A DNA stretch of 64,000 bases from contig NZ_RZJR01000012.1 of assembly GCF_003990975.1 (NCBI RefSeq), forward strand, positions 62,001 through 126,000, in the 5' to 3' direction. Under the pieces are notes generated by a model. It had not been told where the DNA came from, did not search any database, and saw only the letters and a program-made list of their open reading frames with translations. Numbering within the stretch: the stretch's first letter is position 1; every line of letters begins with the position of its first letter. The translations under genes were made by a program, and so were the position numbers. Source of the stretch: Cohnella sp. AR92 (GTDB lineage: Bacteria; Bacillota; Bacilli; Paenibacillales; Paenibacillaceae). Of the stretch, positions 54,333 to 63,815 are shown one piece after another.

Positions 54333-56024
54333 ATGAGAGCATTCTGGACAAAGCTACTTGCCGTATTCGCTTTAGTCGCCTTGCTTGTTACGACCGTATC
54401 TCCACCAGCCTCGAAGGTGAGTGCGGCGAATTCGGCGGCCGCGCTTCCCTCATACAAGCTGAACAGCCTAATCTCCGTGGAGGTCAAGAGCGTGTTGAAC
54501 GAAAGAGTTGCCGCGGGAACTCGAATCGGGGTCGTTGTCCGATTGACGAACCAGTCTACTAAGGTTACTAGGGTACCGAGTTATGAGCTCAGGGTTAGGA
54601 CCTCGGATGGGATCGAGTACACGCTTAAGCCTAGTTCAACGAATGCAGGGTCCATCCAACCGAAGGAGAAGGTCGTGTTAAGCTACATGATCATCGTCTC
54701 TCGCGAAGAAGCCTTCTCGCTTGCGAAACTTGTCTGGGTAGAAGTTAACAATAACGTCTACCCGAAGGTAGAGGCGGCGCGGCTTACGCTTTCTATCGCG
54801 GGCTTGGAATGGAGGGGAAGCAACTCCTCGTTCAGCAATCCGAATTCGGTGAAGGAATGGGGGCAATCCTTTACGTTGTCGACCCTATCGCCAACCCTTA
54901 GATTTACTCCAATCAGCGCGGTGAAGCAGAATACGCTGAAAGGGCCGGCGGTATTGGTTGTTTTTCAAGTAGAGAACACGGCGTTTCGCAAGACCTTCCT
55001 TCCGGAACTACTGATCGAAGGCAAGGCGTCGAATAAATCATTCGCCGGTCAATGGGTAGGTACGGGGGACAAAGCGATCGAACCCGGAGAGAAGCAGAGA
55101 CTGTACTTCACGATTATAACGGATAGTTTCTCGAGCCTGAACAGCGTGAATCTGCTTACGACGGAATCCTTCTCCAGTCTGCAGGGAACCACGAATTCAG
55201 CTATTGCCTACAACGTAGGGCTCTTAAACGTGAAGCTTCCAAACAGCTTGAACGCCAATATGGCGGCAACCCCTTATACGCTAGACAACCCGATCTCGTT
55301 CAATCAACTGAACCAGATGATCACCCCGGATTTATCGGTATCGCTCGTCGAATTAAATCGCTTCAAGAGCGTCAATGGAGGCTTCGACACGATCGTGGCC
55401 AAGTTCAAATTGATGAATAAGAGCTTAACCCCGGTACTTCTGCCGCCATTCGGTACTCAGTTAAAGAGCGAGGACGGCAGTCAATATGAGGGAGTTTCTA
55501 AATCGACCTCGGACAAGCTCCTCCCTCCGAATTTAGGCTACGTCGTCAGTTACGCATTCACCGTGCCCCAGGAAGGGAGCGACAAGGAATGGATGCTTAC
55601 CCTCTTCGACAATCAGACGGCTGCTCCATTGCAAATTCCGATCGCGGCACTTCAGGTGAAGACGACCGAAGCGGATCCGAACACGACATCCAAGCTCGCC
55701 TATCCGTACTCGTTAAGCTTCTCCAAGTGGAAGGTTGCAATGACGCCGGATCCCGTACTCGAGGTGAACTCGGAAATCTCTCACCTGGACAACGTGATCG
55801 TCGATTCGGAATTCAGCAGGCTCAAGTTCGAGTTGTTGGACGGAGACAATAACGTGGTTGCGGCTGAGTATCTTCCTTATTCGAGTACGATCCCTCTGAA
55901 GACGGGAACCCTGTCTCTTATGCTTCCTAGCTTAAAGAGCTCTGTTTATATTCAGCACGTACGAATTCTCGAAGCGATCGACACGGCGTATGGGGAAGCT
56001 ACTCGTCTTCTTGTCGAGTTATGA
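54333..56024 (+). CDS. Secreted beta-rich protein of unknown function
   Basis: A 563-residue protein with a signal peptide (to about residue 31, VSAANS). No named family is recognised. Three similar beta-sandwich-like segments can be seen at about residues 45-165, 195-300 and 335-450; each has a pattern such as VVVRLTNQS...VPSYELRVRTSDG...IQPKEKVVLSYMI, recurring as VAKFKLMNKS...LLPPFGTQLKSEDG...LPPNLGYVVSYAF, similar to DUF4352-type folds. It lies 24 bp after the adaptor-like lipoprotein gene and overlaps the next glycosyltransferase by 4 bp, so it is tied to polysaccharide production. Confidence 0.7.
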   Translation: MRAFWTKLLAVFALVALLVTTVSPPASKVSAANSAAALPSYKLNSLISVEVKSVLNERVAAGTRIGVVVRLTNQSTKVTRVPSYELRVRTSDGIEYTLKPSSTNAGSIQPKEKVVLSYMIIVSREEAFSLAKLVWVEVNNNVYPKVEAARLTLSIAGLEWRGSNSSFSNPNSVKEWGQSFTLSTLSPTLRFTPISAVKQNTLKGPAVLVVFQVENTAFRKTFLPELLIEGKASNKSFAGQWVGTGDKAIEPGEKQRLYFTIITDSFSSLNSVNLLTTESFSSLQGTTNSAIAYNVGLLNVKLPNSLNANMAATPYTLDNPISFNQLNQMITPDLSVSLVELNRFKSVNGGFDTIVAKFKLMNKSLTPVLLPPFGTQLKSEDGSQYEGVSKSTSDKLLPPNLGYVVSYAFTVPQEGSDKEWMLTLFDNQTAAPLQIPIAALQVKTTEADPNTTSKLAYPYSLSFSKWKVAMTPDPVLEVNSEISHLDNVIVDSEFSRLKFELLDGDNNVVAAEYLPYSSTIPLKTGTLSLMLPSLKSSVYIQHVRILEAIDTAYGEATRLLVEL

Positions 56025-57175
56025 CCTTGAAGAGGAGACAGACGATCGTTCTTGTCGCGAACGACGTCGGAGGCAAGGGCGGGATGGAATCGCATCTCGA
56101 GGAAGTGATTACGAGGCTTAAGAGGGATTACAACGTGGTCGTGGTGGCAACCACAATGAATCTTCGAGATCCCGAGGGCGTCCGATTCGTCCGGGTGCCC
56201 GTCATTTCTCGGCCTGTCCCGATCATGCTCATCCTGTTCGCGATCGTCGCTTCTTTCCGCCTGTTGTTCATTAAACGGGATTTGCTGCATACGACAGGGG
56301 CTATTGTCTTCAATCGTGCGGACTTCTCGACCGTTCACTTCTGTATCGCGGGTTACCGGCAAGCGCTTGGAGGCAGAGAAGCAACGCAAGGAAGGCCTTG
56401 GCCGTATCGTCTCAATCAGAAGCTTACGACGGGGATCGCGCTTGCTATGGAGAAGCTTATCTACCGCCCCAGCCGGACAAAACGTCTTATCGCGGTCTCG
56501 AACCGGGTCAAATCGGAGATCATCAGCTTCTTCCCGTATGACTCCTCGATGGTAGAAGTCATTCCTAATGGCGTCGATGTCCAGACATTTCGGCCATATG
56601 ACGAGCTTCGGAAGCGGGAGACGAGAATGCGTCTCGGACTTCCGGAGAAGGCCCTCCTTCTGCTCTTCATGGGCGGGGATTGGCAACGGAAAGGGCTCGA
56701 TTACGTCATTGCGGCGTTCAATCAAGTGGCGGAGCAATTCCCGACTCTCGAGCTGCTCATCGTTGGTAGCGGAGACAGCGAAAGCAATAGGAAGCAGGTC
56801 GCAGCTGCCTATCGGCATCGAGTTCGCTTTGTAGGCAAGCAGTTGAATCCGGAGGAATGGCTTGGCTCGAGCGATCTCTTTATATGTCCGACTCTATACG
56901 AGACGTTCTCGCTAGCCGTGCATGAGGCTGCTGCAGCAGGGTTGACGATTATGGCGACGATGGTAGGCGGAGTGGAGGATTTGATCGACCACAAGGTGGA
57001 CGGTTATTTCATCGAACGGGATGCGGACCAGATCGCAGATTCGCTTCGCGAGCTTCTCTTGCTTGAAGGCCGAAGTGAACTCGGTATAAAGGCTCATAAC
57101 AAGGTGCAAGCACTGACATGGGATCATACTTATCGGTTGTTCTCCGAGCTGTACGATCGGGAGCTTGTCCCATAG
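56021..57175 (+). CDS. Glycosyltransferase family 4
   Basis: A 384-residue cytosolic, membrane-associated GT-B enzyme that adds a sugar to the lipid-linked repeat unit. The N-terminal domain starts IVLVANDVGGKGGMESHLEE; the donor-binding C-terminal half has MGGDWQRKGLDYVIAAF, and the acidic motif ETFSLAVHEAAAAGLTI (E-x7-E) is intact. Its donor sugar cannot be told. It overlaps the preceding gene as ATGA. Confidence 0.9.
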   Translation: MTLKRRQTIVLVANDVGGKGGMESHLEEVITRLKRDYNVVVVATTMNLRDPEGVRFVRVPVISRPVPIMLILFAIVASFRLLFIKRDLLHTTGAIVFNRADFSTVHFCIAGYRQALGGREATQGRPWPYRLNQKLTTGIALAMEKLIYRPSRTKRLIAVSNRVKSEIISFFPYDSSMVEVIPNGVDVQTFRPYDELRKRETRMRLGLPEKALLLLFMGGDWQRKGLDYVIAAFNQVAEQFPTLELLIVGSGDSESNRKQVAAAYRHRVRFVGKQLNPEEWLGSSDLFICPTLYETFSLAVHEAAAAGLTIMATMVGGVEDLIDHKVDGYFIERDADQIADSLRELLLLEGRSELGIKAHNKVQALTWDHTYRLFSELYDRELVP

Positions 57176-57207
57176 CTATCCCTGATTATTGAATGATAGG
57201 TGATGCC

Positions 57208-58173
57208 ATGTCCGAAATCTCCGTTATTATTCCGACGTACCGGAGGACGAGCGATCTTCGCAGATGCTTGCTTGCCCTGATGAATCAGATCCGTGGTCCG
57301 GACGAAATTCTCATCGTCGTTCGCGATACGGACGATGAGACTCGCCTGTTCCTTGAGCAAGAAGCGGCCCTTTGCGAACCGCTCCGAATCATAACGGTAA
57401 TGGAACCGGGCCAAGTTGCGGCATTGAATGCCGGCCTCCGGTTCGCAAGAGGCGAGATCGTCTCTATCACGGATGACGATGCGGCTCCTAGGAATGATTG
57501 GTTGCTGCGGATCGAGAATCACTTCGCGCGTGATCCCTTGCTCGGAGGAATCGGCGGCCGCGACTGGATCCCGGGGGAGAGTTATTGTAACGACGGCCGA
57601 GTGTACACCGTCGGCAAGGTTCAATGGTTCGGGAGAGTCGTGGGCAATCATCATCTGGGAGAAGGCGAACCCCGAACCGTCGATTTTCTCAAGGGAGCCA
57701 ATATGAGCTACCGAAGAGGTGCGATCGAGAATATATGGTTCCATTCGAGGTTGAGGGGGGCGGGCGCCCAAGTCAATAACGACATGGAATTCAGCATGGC
57801 GGTGAAGCGGGCCGGCTGGAAGCTGCTCTATGATCCGGCGGTGGCAATCGATCATTATCCGGCGTCGAGATTCGATGAGGATCAACGCAACACCTTCAAC
57901 AAGAACGCGATGCATAACCGGGTTCATAACGAGACGTTTGTTCTTCTTTCCAACTTCGATAAGTTTCGGCGGATCGTATTCATGATTTGGATGCTGGCGA
58001 TCGGAACGATATCATCGCCGGGGCTGCTTCAATGGATGAGGTTGCTCTTTATTGAGCCGAAGCTGGCGAATTGGAAGTGGATGGCCGCTCTAAGCGGAAC
58101 TATGGACGGGTATCGTACTTGGAGAGCGTACGCAGAAGAACAACCGGTCAAGAAGAGAGGGGTAATCTCGTGA
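57208..58173 (+). CDS. Glycosyltransferase family 2
   Basis: A 321-residue GT-A enzyme. The start of the fold is SVIIPTYRRTSDLRRCL; the metal-binding acidic run is SITDDDAAPRNDW; the acceptor part includes LKGANMSYRR. ATG 57208 is preferred to ATG 57193 because AGGTGAT lies between them. Overlaps the next gene by 4 bp (GTGA). Two weakly hydrophobic stretches at the C-terminus (VFMIWMLAIGTISS) may dock it on the membrane. Confidence 0.87.
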   Translation: MSEISVIIPTYRRTSDLRRCLLALMNQIRGPDEILIVVRDTDDETRLFLEQEAALCEPLRIITVMEPGQVAALNAGLRFARGEIVSITDDDAAPRNDWLLRIENHFARDPLLGGIGGRDWIPGESYCNDGRVYTVGKVQWFGRVVGNHHLGEGEPRTVDFLKGANMSYRRGAIENIWFHSRLRGAGAQVNNDMEFSMAVKRAGWKLLYDPAVAIDHYPASRFDEDQRNTFNKNAMHNRVHNETFVLLSNFDKFRRIVFMIWMLAIGTISSPGLLQWMRLLFIEPKLANWKWMAALSGTMDGYRTWRAYAEEQPVKKRGVIS

Positions 58174-59459
58174 GAATTGCTTGGATCGGGCCGATGCCGA
58201 ATGACGGAGGCGGGGCTACGGGAGTTGGACGTTCCATTCTGCTGGAGTTATCGAGAAAAGGAATTGAAGTAGATTGCTATTTCTCGGGCGACAGGAGAAA
58301 CATACCGGAAGTTCTCCTTAAAGAGAAGAATCTGAATTATTTCTGCGAGGCGACCTCGTGGAGCTGGAACCGTTGGTACAGCCGCAACAACTATATGGCG
58401 TTCGTAACGGGACAATACGCGAACCTGCGCTGCGAGATGAAGCTCGCCAAGATCATGGCGGAGCAGCATCGGATCAAGCCATACGACCTTGTGTTCCAAT
58501 TCTCGCATATCGAGCTGCATGCGCTCAAGAAATACAAGAAGCAGCTTCCACCTATTGTTCTCTACCCGACCGTTCATCATGCTGCCGAGCTCAGATGGCA
58601 TCGGCGGGAGAAGCATTTGGCGAAGGGTTCGGAGAGCTGGGCGACCCGGATGCTGGTCCGGCTCATGCTGAACGTTCGAGCCAGCACGCAGAAGCGTCAC
58701 GTGAAGTCAGTCGATTATATCGTCAGCTTAAGCCGCAACTTCGCGAAGGAACTGTGCGAGGATTACAAGTTGAGCCCGGATAAGGTCAATTTTTTTGTCC
58801 CCAACCCTATCGATGTGGATAAGTTCAGGCCGATGCCGGAGCTTCGGCAGAACCGCACGGACAATCGGGTTACCTTTCTATTTGTCTCCCGGATCTCGGT
58901 GCGCAAGGGTACCGAGATGATGGTAGAACTGTCTCGCCGTCTCTCCGACCTGGCGGGCCAAGCGAAAATCATCCTGGTTGGCAATCACTCCTTGTGGTCC
59001 GATTACCGGGGGCTGCTGAAGGGATTGAATCCGGAGGTCGCCACTTATATCAGCGAGATCTCGGGCAAGCAGCTGCAAGGCCTGTACCATGAAGTGGATT
59101 CGCTTGTCATTCCCAGCCATTACGAGCCTTTCGGCTTGGTGGTCGGAGAGGCGTTAGCCAGCGGTTTGCCTGTCGTTGCCAGCGACAAGATCGGCGCCGC
59201 CGAGGAAGTGAAAGAGCGGGTCTGCCGCATTTTCGCCGCCGGCGACATGGACGCGCTGGAGGCAGCCGTGCGCAAGCTTTACGAAGAGATTCGATCCGGA
59301 CGCGGCAGCGAGCTGTCCGAGGTGGCCCGACATGAAGCGGTTCGATTGTTCTCGCGAGAGAAGGTCGGAGACGACATGGCGGAAATCTTCGAACGTCTGG
59401 TGCATAAAAAGCAAAGCGTTTCGGCTGGCAGAGGTGCGGTGTATGGGGTCTCGAACTAG
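58170..59459 (+). CDS. Glycosyltransferase family 4
   Basis: A 429-residue GT-B glycosyltransferase. RIAWIGPMPNDGGGATGVGRSI is the glycine-rich acceptor-side start (quoted in part), FLFVSRISVRKGTEMMVEL the interdomain strand, and YEPFGLVVGEALASGLPVV the conserved donor site. The start is GTG 58170, overlapping the previous stop. It is part of the operon that builds the lipid-linked repeat unit. It overlaps wzx by 17 bp. Confidence 0.89.
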   Translation: MRIAWIGPMPNDGGGATGVGRSILLELSRKGIEVDCYFSGDRRNIPEVLLKEKNLNYFCEATSWSWNRWYSRNNYMAFVTGQYANLRCEMKLAKIMAEQHRIKPYDLVFQFSHIELHALKKYKKQLPPIVLYPTVHHAAELRWHRREKHLAKGSESWATRMLVRLMLNVRASTQKRHVKSVDYIVSLSRNFAKELCEDYKLSPDKVNFFVPNPIDVDKFRPMPELRQNRTDNRVTFLFVSRISVRKGTEMMVELSRRLSDLAGQAKIILVGNHSLWSDYRGLLKGLNPEVATYISEISGKQLQGLYHEVDSLVIPSHYEPFGLVVGEALASGLPVVASDKIGAAEEVKERVCRIFAAGDMDALEAAVRKLYEEIRSGRGSELSEVARHEAVRLFSREKVGDDMAEIFERLVHKKQSVSAGRGAVYGVSN

Positions 59460-60825
59460 GCCGGGCGGAGGAGCGTCCACTCTCTTTCGCCATACGCTGC
59501 AGACCTTCATGAGCATGTCCGGATTCATGTTCATCAACGTCTTCTCCGCTATCCTTCTGTCCAGAGGCTTATCGCCGGACGACCGCGGAATGTACCTTGG
59601 CATTACGATGTGGAACGGACTGATTCTGGGCTTCTGCGATGTCGGCATCTACATCACGACCGTCTATCTATGGAGCCGAAGCCGGGACAAGGACCGCAAG
59701 GACGTGTTCGCGACGCTGCTGGTCTGGGCAATCGGAACCGGTGCGGTCTGCGTGGGGGTGGTGGCGATCTTCGCCGACTGGATGCTGAAGCGTCATCTCA
59801 GCGCGGACGAGAAGCTGATGGCTTACCTGTACTTCGCTTCCTCCATCACGGGTCCGCTCTCCAGCCTCTTCTCGGGGATTCTCGCGGCGGAGCAGCGCTT
59901 CTCCACGATTAACCTTCTGAGGGTTGGCGTTCCTGCGGTGCTGACGGCCTGTTGGCTTGTCTACTTCACGGCGGACTCTCTCTCCATCGCCATGTGTCTC
60001 GCGACGAACAGCGCCATCTCCTTCCTCGGCCTGCTGCCCTATCTTTATCAACTGAGATCTAACCTAAGGTCGGGCGGAAGCTTCCGATGGAGGATCTTCA
60101 AGCAAGGCTTCTGGTATGGACTCAGGGGCCACGGCAGCAGCGTCGTGAACGTCGTCGGCAACAGCAGCTCCCAACTTTTGATCTTCGCTCTCACGCCGGC
60201 AGCGCTCGCCTATTACCAGACAGCGAGCAGCGCGCTTGGAATCCTTTGGGCACTGCCGGCGGCTATCGGAGTGACGAGCTTTCCGGATCTGGTGAAGGAG
60301 AACCCTAAGATGCTGCATGAGAGAACGAGCCGCTTCATTCGGCTTACGGCGCTAAGTACCTTCTTAGGAGGCATTCTGCTCGGTTTAGCCGAGCCCGTGC
60401 TCATTCCGTTATTGTTCGGCAAAGCTTATCTAGCCTCCGTTCTGCCGGGAATCATTCTGCTTCCGAGCGTTCTCTTTAGCGGATTGTCGAGCATTCTGGG
60501 CGGTGCGCTAAACAGCACGGGACGAACTTTGCATAATACGGTCGCCGACGCCGCGAATGTGGGAGCAACCCTGCTAAGCATGGTTCTCGTGCTAAGCGCA
60601 TGGAGCATCAGCGGAGCGGCCTTCTCCGTCCTCATGGGCGCGGTAATGAGCTTTGCCGTTCGGTTCATTTGGTATGGAAGATGCATTAGGAGACTGAAGC
60701 CGATCGATTTCGTGCCGAATCTCGACGACCTGCGGGAGCTCGCCAGATCGACGATGGTCATACTGCGGAAGCTTAAGCCATTGAGGAAAAGCGATCTGTC
60801 CGCCAAGGGAGGAATCCTGCCATGA
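59443..60825 (+). CDS. wzx: Wzx-type polysaccharide flippase
   Basis: A 460-residue membrane protein with about 12-14 hydrophobic segments in the MATE/polysaccharide-transport fold. It flips undecaprenyl-linked repeat units to the outer face. The N-terminus TLFRHTLQTFMSMSGFMF leads into the first helix, and LLSRGLSPDDRGMYLG after it is typical of the family. The start is ATG 59443, nine bases after AGAGGTG; a longer upstream frame lies within the preceding gene. Together with a Wzy-like product it makes this a Wzx/Wzy-type pathway. Confidence 0.87.
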   Translation: MGSRTRPGGGASTLFRHTLQTFMSMSGFMFINVFSAILLSRGLSPDDRGMYLGITMWNGLILGFCDVGIYITTVYLWSRSRDKDRKDVFATLLVWAIGTGAVCVGVVAIFADWMLKRHLSADEKLMAYLYFASSITGPLSSLFSGILAAEQRFSTINLLRVGVPAVLTACWLVYFTADSLSIAMCLATNSAISFLGLLPYLYQLRSNLRSGGSFRWRIFKQGFWYGLRGHGSSVVNVVGNSSSQLLIFALTPAALAYYQTASSALGILWALPAAIGVTSFPDLVKENPKMLHERTSRFIRLTALSTFLGGILLGLAEPVLIPLLFGKAYLASVLPGIILLPSVLFSGLSSILGGALNSTGRTLHNTVADAANVGATLLSMVLVLSAWSISGAAFSVLMGAVMSFAVRFIWYGRCIRRLKPIDFVPNLDDLRELARSTMVILRKLKPLRKSDLSAKGGILP

Positions 60826-61652
60826 GAGTTTCGGTTTGCATCTGTACGAGGAATCGGCCACAAGAGTTGAAGCAAGCCCTTCTTTCTTTGAAGGAATCCA
60901 GCTACCCGATTCATGAAGTCATCGTATCGGATGACAGCACGGACTCCCTTACAGGCAAGCTGATCCGCCGTGAATTTTCGGAGGTGCGTTATTTACGCGG
61001 GCCTAAGCAAGGACTAGCTGCGAACCGGAATCATTGCCTCTCCGAGGTAACCGGTTCTCACGTTCTCTTTATGGATGACGACGTCGTGCTCTCAAAAACT
61101 TTCTTATGGGACATTCTCAAGGCGAGACAACAGGCGGGACGAACGGAGAAACCGGTAATCGTCACCGGACTGGAGAATAACAGAGGTAAGCTCGTCCATC
61201 CGAACGAGCAATCGTTCTTAGGCTTTCAGAGCCGGGCATATCGACAAGGAGAACCGCTAAGGACCATTGTCATCAATAGCACGGTGTTTCCGATCCAATT
61301 GTTCGGCGATCTGAAGTTCGACGAGAAGTTGATCTACGGGTATGAAGAGGTGGATATCGCGACTAGAGCGGCGAGTTGGGGATACCCCATTCTCCTAGCC
61401 CCCGGAGCGGTTAACGATCATTATCCGTCGATCGTTAACCGAGATTACTACGAACCATATGTCGAAGCCTCCAGGCTATACGCGACCTTCAAGAGATATC
61501 GGTTCACGGAGCGCAGAAGGATGAAGGCGATCTCCTTCTTAGCCGCGGCCTCGCTCCATGTCCTGCTTCATGGAATCAAGGAGAAGAAGCTTGAGCAGGC
61601 ATGGCGCACGATCAACCATTCTTACTCGATGATCTCGAGATCGCAGAGCTAG
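60822..61652 (+). CDS. Glycosyltransferase family 2
   Basis: A 276-residue GT-A enzyme. RVSVCICTRNRPQELKQAL is the nucleotide-site strand; LFMDDDVVLSKTFL holds the DxD-type metal site; YGYEEVDIATRAASWGYPI is the acceptor-site ED motif. It overlaps wzx by 4 bp (ATGA). The end is normal for the family, and the next gene begins within its last codons. Confidence 0.88.
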   Translation: MRVSVCICTRNRPQELKQALLSLKESSYPIHEVIVSDDSTDSLTGKLIRREFSEVRYLRGPKQGLAANRNHCLSEVTGSHVLFMDDDVVLSKTFLWDILKARQQAGRTEKPVIVTGLENNRGKLVHPNEQSFLGFQSRAYRQGEPLRTIVINSTVFPIQLFGDLKFDEKLIYGYEEVDIATRAASWGYPILLAPGAVNDHYPSIVNRDYYEPYVEASRLYATFKRYRFTERRRMKAISFLAAASLHVLLHGIKEKKLEQAWRTINHSYSMISRSQS

Positions 61653-62850
61653 TCGCTATCTTATCCAGTCATGGAGATGAAGAACTTTGGAACGTTACCC
61701 GAGCCTAGCGGCTGAAACAAAGATTGAAATAGTAGGCTTCGCCACTCAAGGGAGCGGCGGAGACGACGAGAATCGGCTAAAAGAGCTGCTCTCCGGCGTT
61801 GCCGCACAAATCTACCCCTTCGATCGGGGAAGAAAGCTGCGCAACATCTGGCGAATCGCCCGGTTGATGCGGAGGGAACGTCCGAGTGCTGTCGTTATGG
61901 AAGGGACGGGGATTGCCGGAGGGCTCGGCCTTCTGCTCGGTAACCTGTTATCCCAAGTGCCTTACATCGTGAGCAGCGGGGATGCCGTCGGGCCGTTTAT
62001 CTCCAGCCATTATCGGTTCCTGGGGGTGCTGTTCCAGTTCTACGAGAAGCTGCTTTATCGAAGAGCAATCGGGTTTATCGGCTGGTCCCCTTATTTAACG
62101 GGACGAGCGTTGACTTATGGTACACGATTCGGCATGACGGCCGCCGGCTGGTCCCCTTACCCATTGAACGAACACGAGCGGCGGCAAGCAAGGCAGCGAA
62201 TGAGGGAGCACCTTGGAATTCCGAAGGAGCAGATTGTCGTAGGCATTGTCGGCTCCTTGAATTGGAACAGCAAGGCTGGGTACTGTTACGGTTATGAATT
62301 AGTGATGGCGCTCCGCGAGCTTGAGCGCAAGGACATTACGGCGCTTATCGTCGGGGATGGAAGCGGCAAAGATAGACTTGCGAAGCTGGCCGAGGGCCAT
62401 GACAACATCATGCTTGTCGGACGGGTACCGAGAGAGGAAGTATCGGCTTATTTATCGGCTATGGATCTGGCTAGTTTGCCGCAGAGCGTCGATCAAGTGG
62501 GGAGCTTCCGGTATACGACGAAAATCAGCGAATACATGGCAATGGGGTTGCCGATCGTGACGGGTAAGCTCCCGATGGCCTACGATCTTGGAGACGGGAT
62601 GATTAGGCTGGATGGGCTTAAGCCGTGGGAGCGGCGTTACATCGAATCCATGCGTGGGCTGCTGCGGCGTTTGGAGCCGGAAGATCTTATTCGGTGGCAA
62701 GACGAAGTGCCCCGGGAGCTGCCTGCATTCAATAGAGGCAGGCAAGTCCAGATGACCTCGGAATTTATTCACGACATTCTGTCCGAGCAAAGACGAAGCG
62801 AGAGAGAAAGGGGGAGTGCCTATGCTTCAGAACCTTCCATCGGAGGGTAG
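61601..62850 (+). pseudogene. Glycosyltransferase family 4, probably frameshifted near its N-terminus
   Basis: The long frame (TTG 61687-62850, 387 codons) encodes a GT-B protein with GIVGSLNWNSKAGYCYGYE, LIVGDGSGKDRL and a donor site SFRYTTKISEYMAMGLPIV. It lacks the first strand of the fold. That strand is found in another frame from ATG 61601: ELVAILSSHGDEELWNVTRA then a stop at about 61709. Joining the frames there gives ...DEELWNVTRA-LAAETKIEIVGFATQG, a complete GT-B start. One missing base around 61706-61711 explains this. TTG 61687 might still allow a shortened product. The enzyme may thus be inactive, or the base lost in sequencing. Confidence 0.65.
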
Positions 62851-63787
62851 GCAATCGCAAGACTCGATTCCCTTGGTCAGCGTCATTATTCCGACCTATA
62901 ACGTCGAGCCATACATCGGACAAGCGATCGCTAGCGTTCTGGAGCAGACGATACAGAGCTTCGAGATTATCGTCGTGGACGATGGATCCACGGACGACAC
63001 AGTCAAGATCGTCTGCGGGATTGACGACCCAAGAGTCCGGCTCTTCCGGAACGCCCAGAATCAAGGCGTAGCCCAAGCGAGGAACATCGCTATCCGGCAA
63101 AGCAAAGGGACTTGGATTGCCATTCTAGACTCCGACGACTGGTGGGCTCCTAATCGTCTTGAACGTCTTCTGGCGGCAGCCCAGCGTTATGACGCGGCGG
63201 TTATATGCGACGATTTGCAGCTCGTGAACGATGGAGAACGGCAGCCGTTCGCTACGTTCCTGACTTCACGAGTGAAGGTGTTCGGAGCCATAACGAAGGC
63301 GACAATCGTAACTCCGGAGGCGATGATCAAGAACGACTTCGGTTACCTTAAGCCGATTGTCAGAAGAGACGTGTTCTCAGGCGAAGCGCTTCTGTACGAC
63401 CGGAATGCGAGAATCTCCGAAGATTTCAAGTGGTTGGTCGAGTGCCTCTGCGTTGGCCATCGGCTTGTCCTTTTGCCGGAGCCTTATTATTACTATCGCA
63501 GAAGAAGCGACTCTTTAAGCTCGCCCGACAACCTGGAGAAGGAGATCAGGGGAATCGGGGATCATATTCGGCTTTGCGAAGAGCTTATGACCAGATACGG
63601 GGACCGGCGACCTATCAAACAGGCGCTTAAGCTTCATATCTACGCCAAGAAGATAGACTTGGTTGAGCGAGTGGTCAAACGGAACTGGGGCAGCCAACGG
63701 TACATGAAGGCTATTTTTGTCATCGCCATTAAGCCAGGGGTGCTTCGCCCCCTGTTGCGGAATGTAAAGAACAGGCTATTCGCCTGA
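62822..63787 (+). CDS. Glycosyltransferase family 2
   Basis: A 321-residue GT-A enzyme. SVIIPTYNVEPYIGQAIASV and IIVVDDGSTDDT form the nucleotide site, IAILDSDDWWAPNRL the metal site, and RNARISEDFKWLVECL the acceptor region with ED. ATG 62822 follows GGGGGAG six bases upstream and overlaps the end of the preceding gene by 29 bp. A Tyr-rich stretch (PEPYYYYRRRSDS) follows, as is common in this family. Confidence 0.9.
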   Translation: MLQNLPSEGRQSQDSIPLVSVIIPTYNVEPYIGQAIASVLEQTIQSFEIIVVDDGSTDDTVKIVCGIDDPRVRLFRNAQNQGVAQARNIAIRQSKGTWIAILDSDDWWAPNRLERLLAAAQRYDAAVICDDLQLVNDGERQPFATFLTSRVKVFGAITKATIVTPEAMIKNDFGYLKPIVRRDVFSGEALLYDRNARISEDFKWLVECLCVGHRLVLLPEPYYYYRRRSDSLSSPDNLEKEIRGIGDHIRLCEELMTRYGDRRPIKQALKLHIYAKKIDLVERVVKRNWGSQRYMKAIFVIAIKPGVLRPLLRNVKNRLFA

Positions 63788-63815
63788 TCCCTAACCAGCG
63801 CAAGGAGTAATCGCC

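Noticed and set aside
58071-58169. Longer start of the second GT4 gene
   Set aside because: The upstream codons lie within the preceding GT2 gene; GTG 58170 overlaps its stop and begins with the family's typical RIAWIGP.
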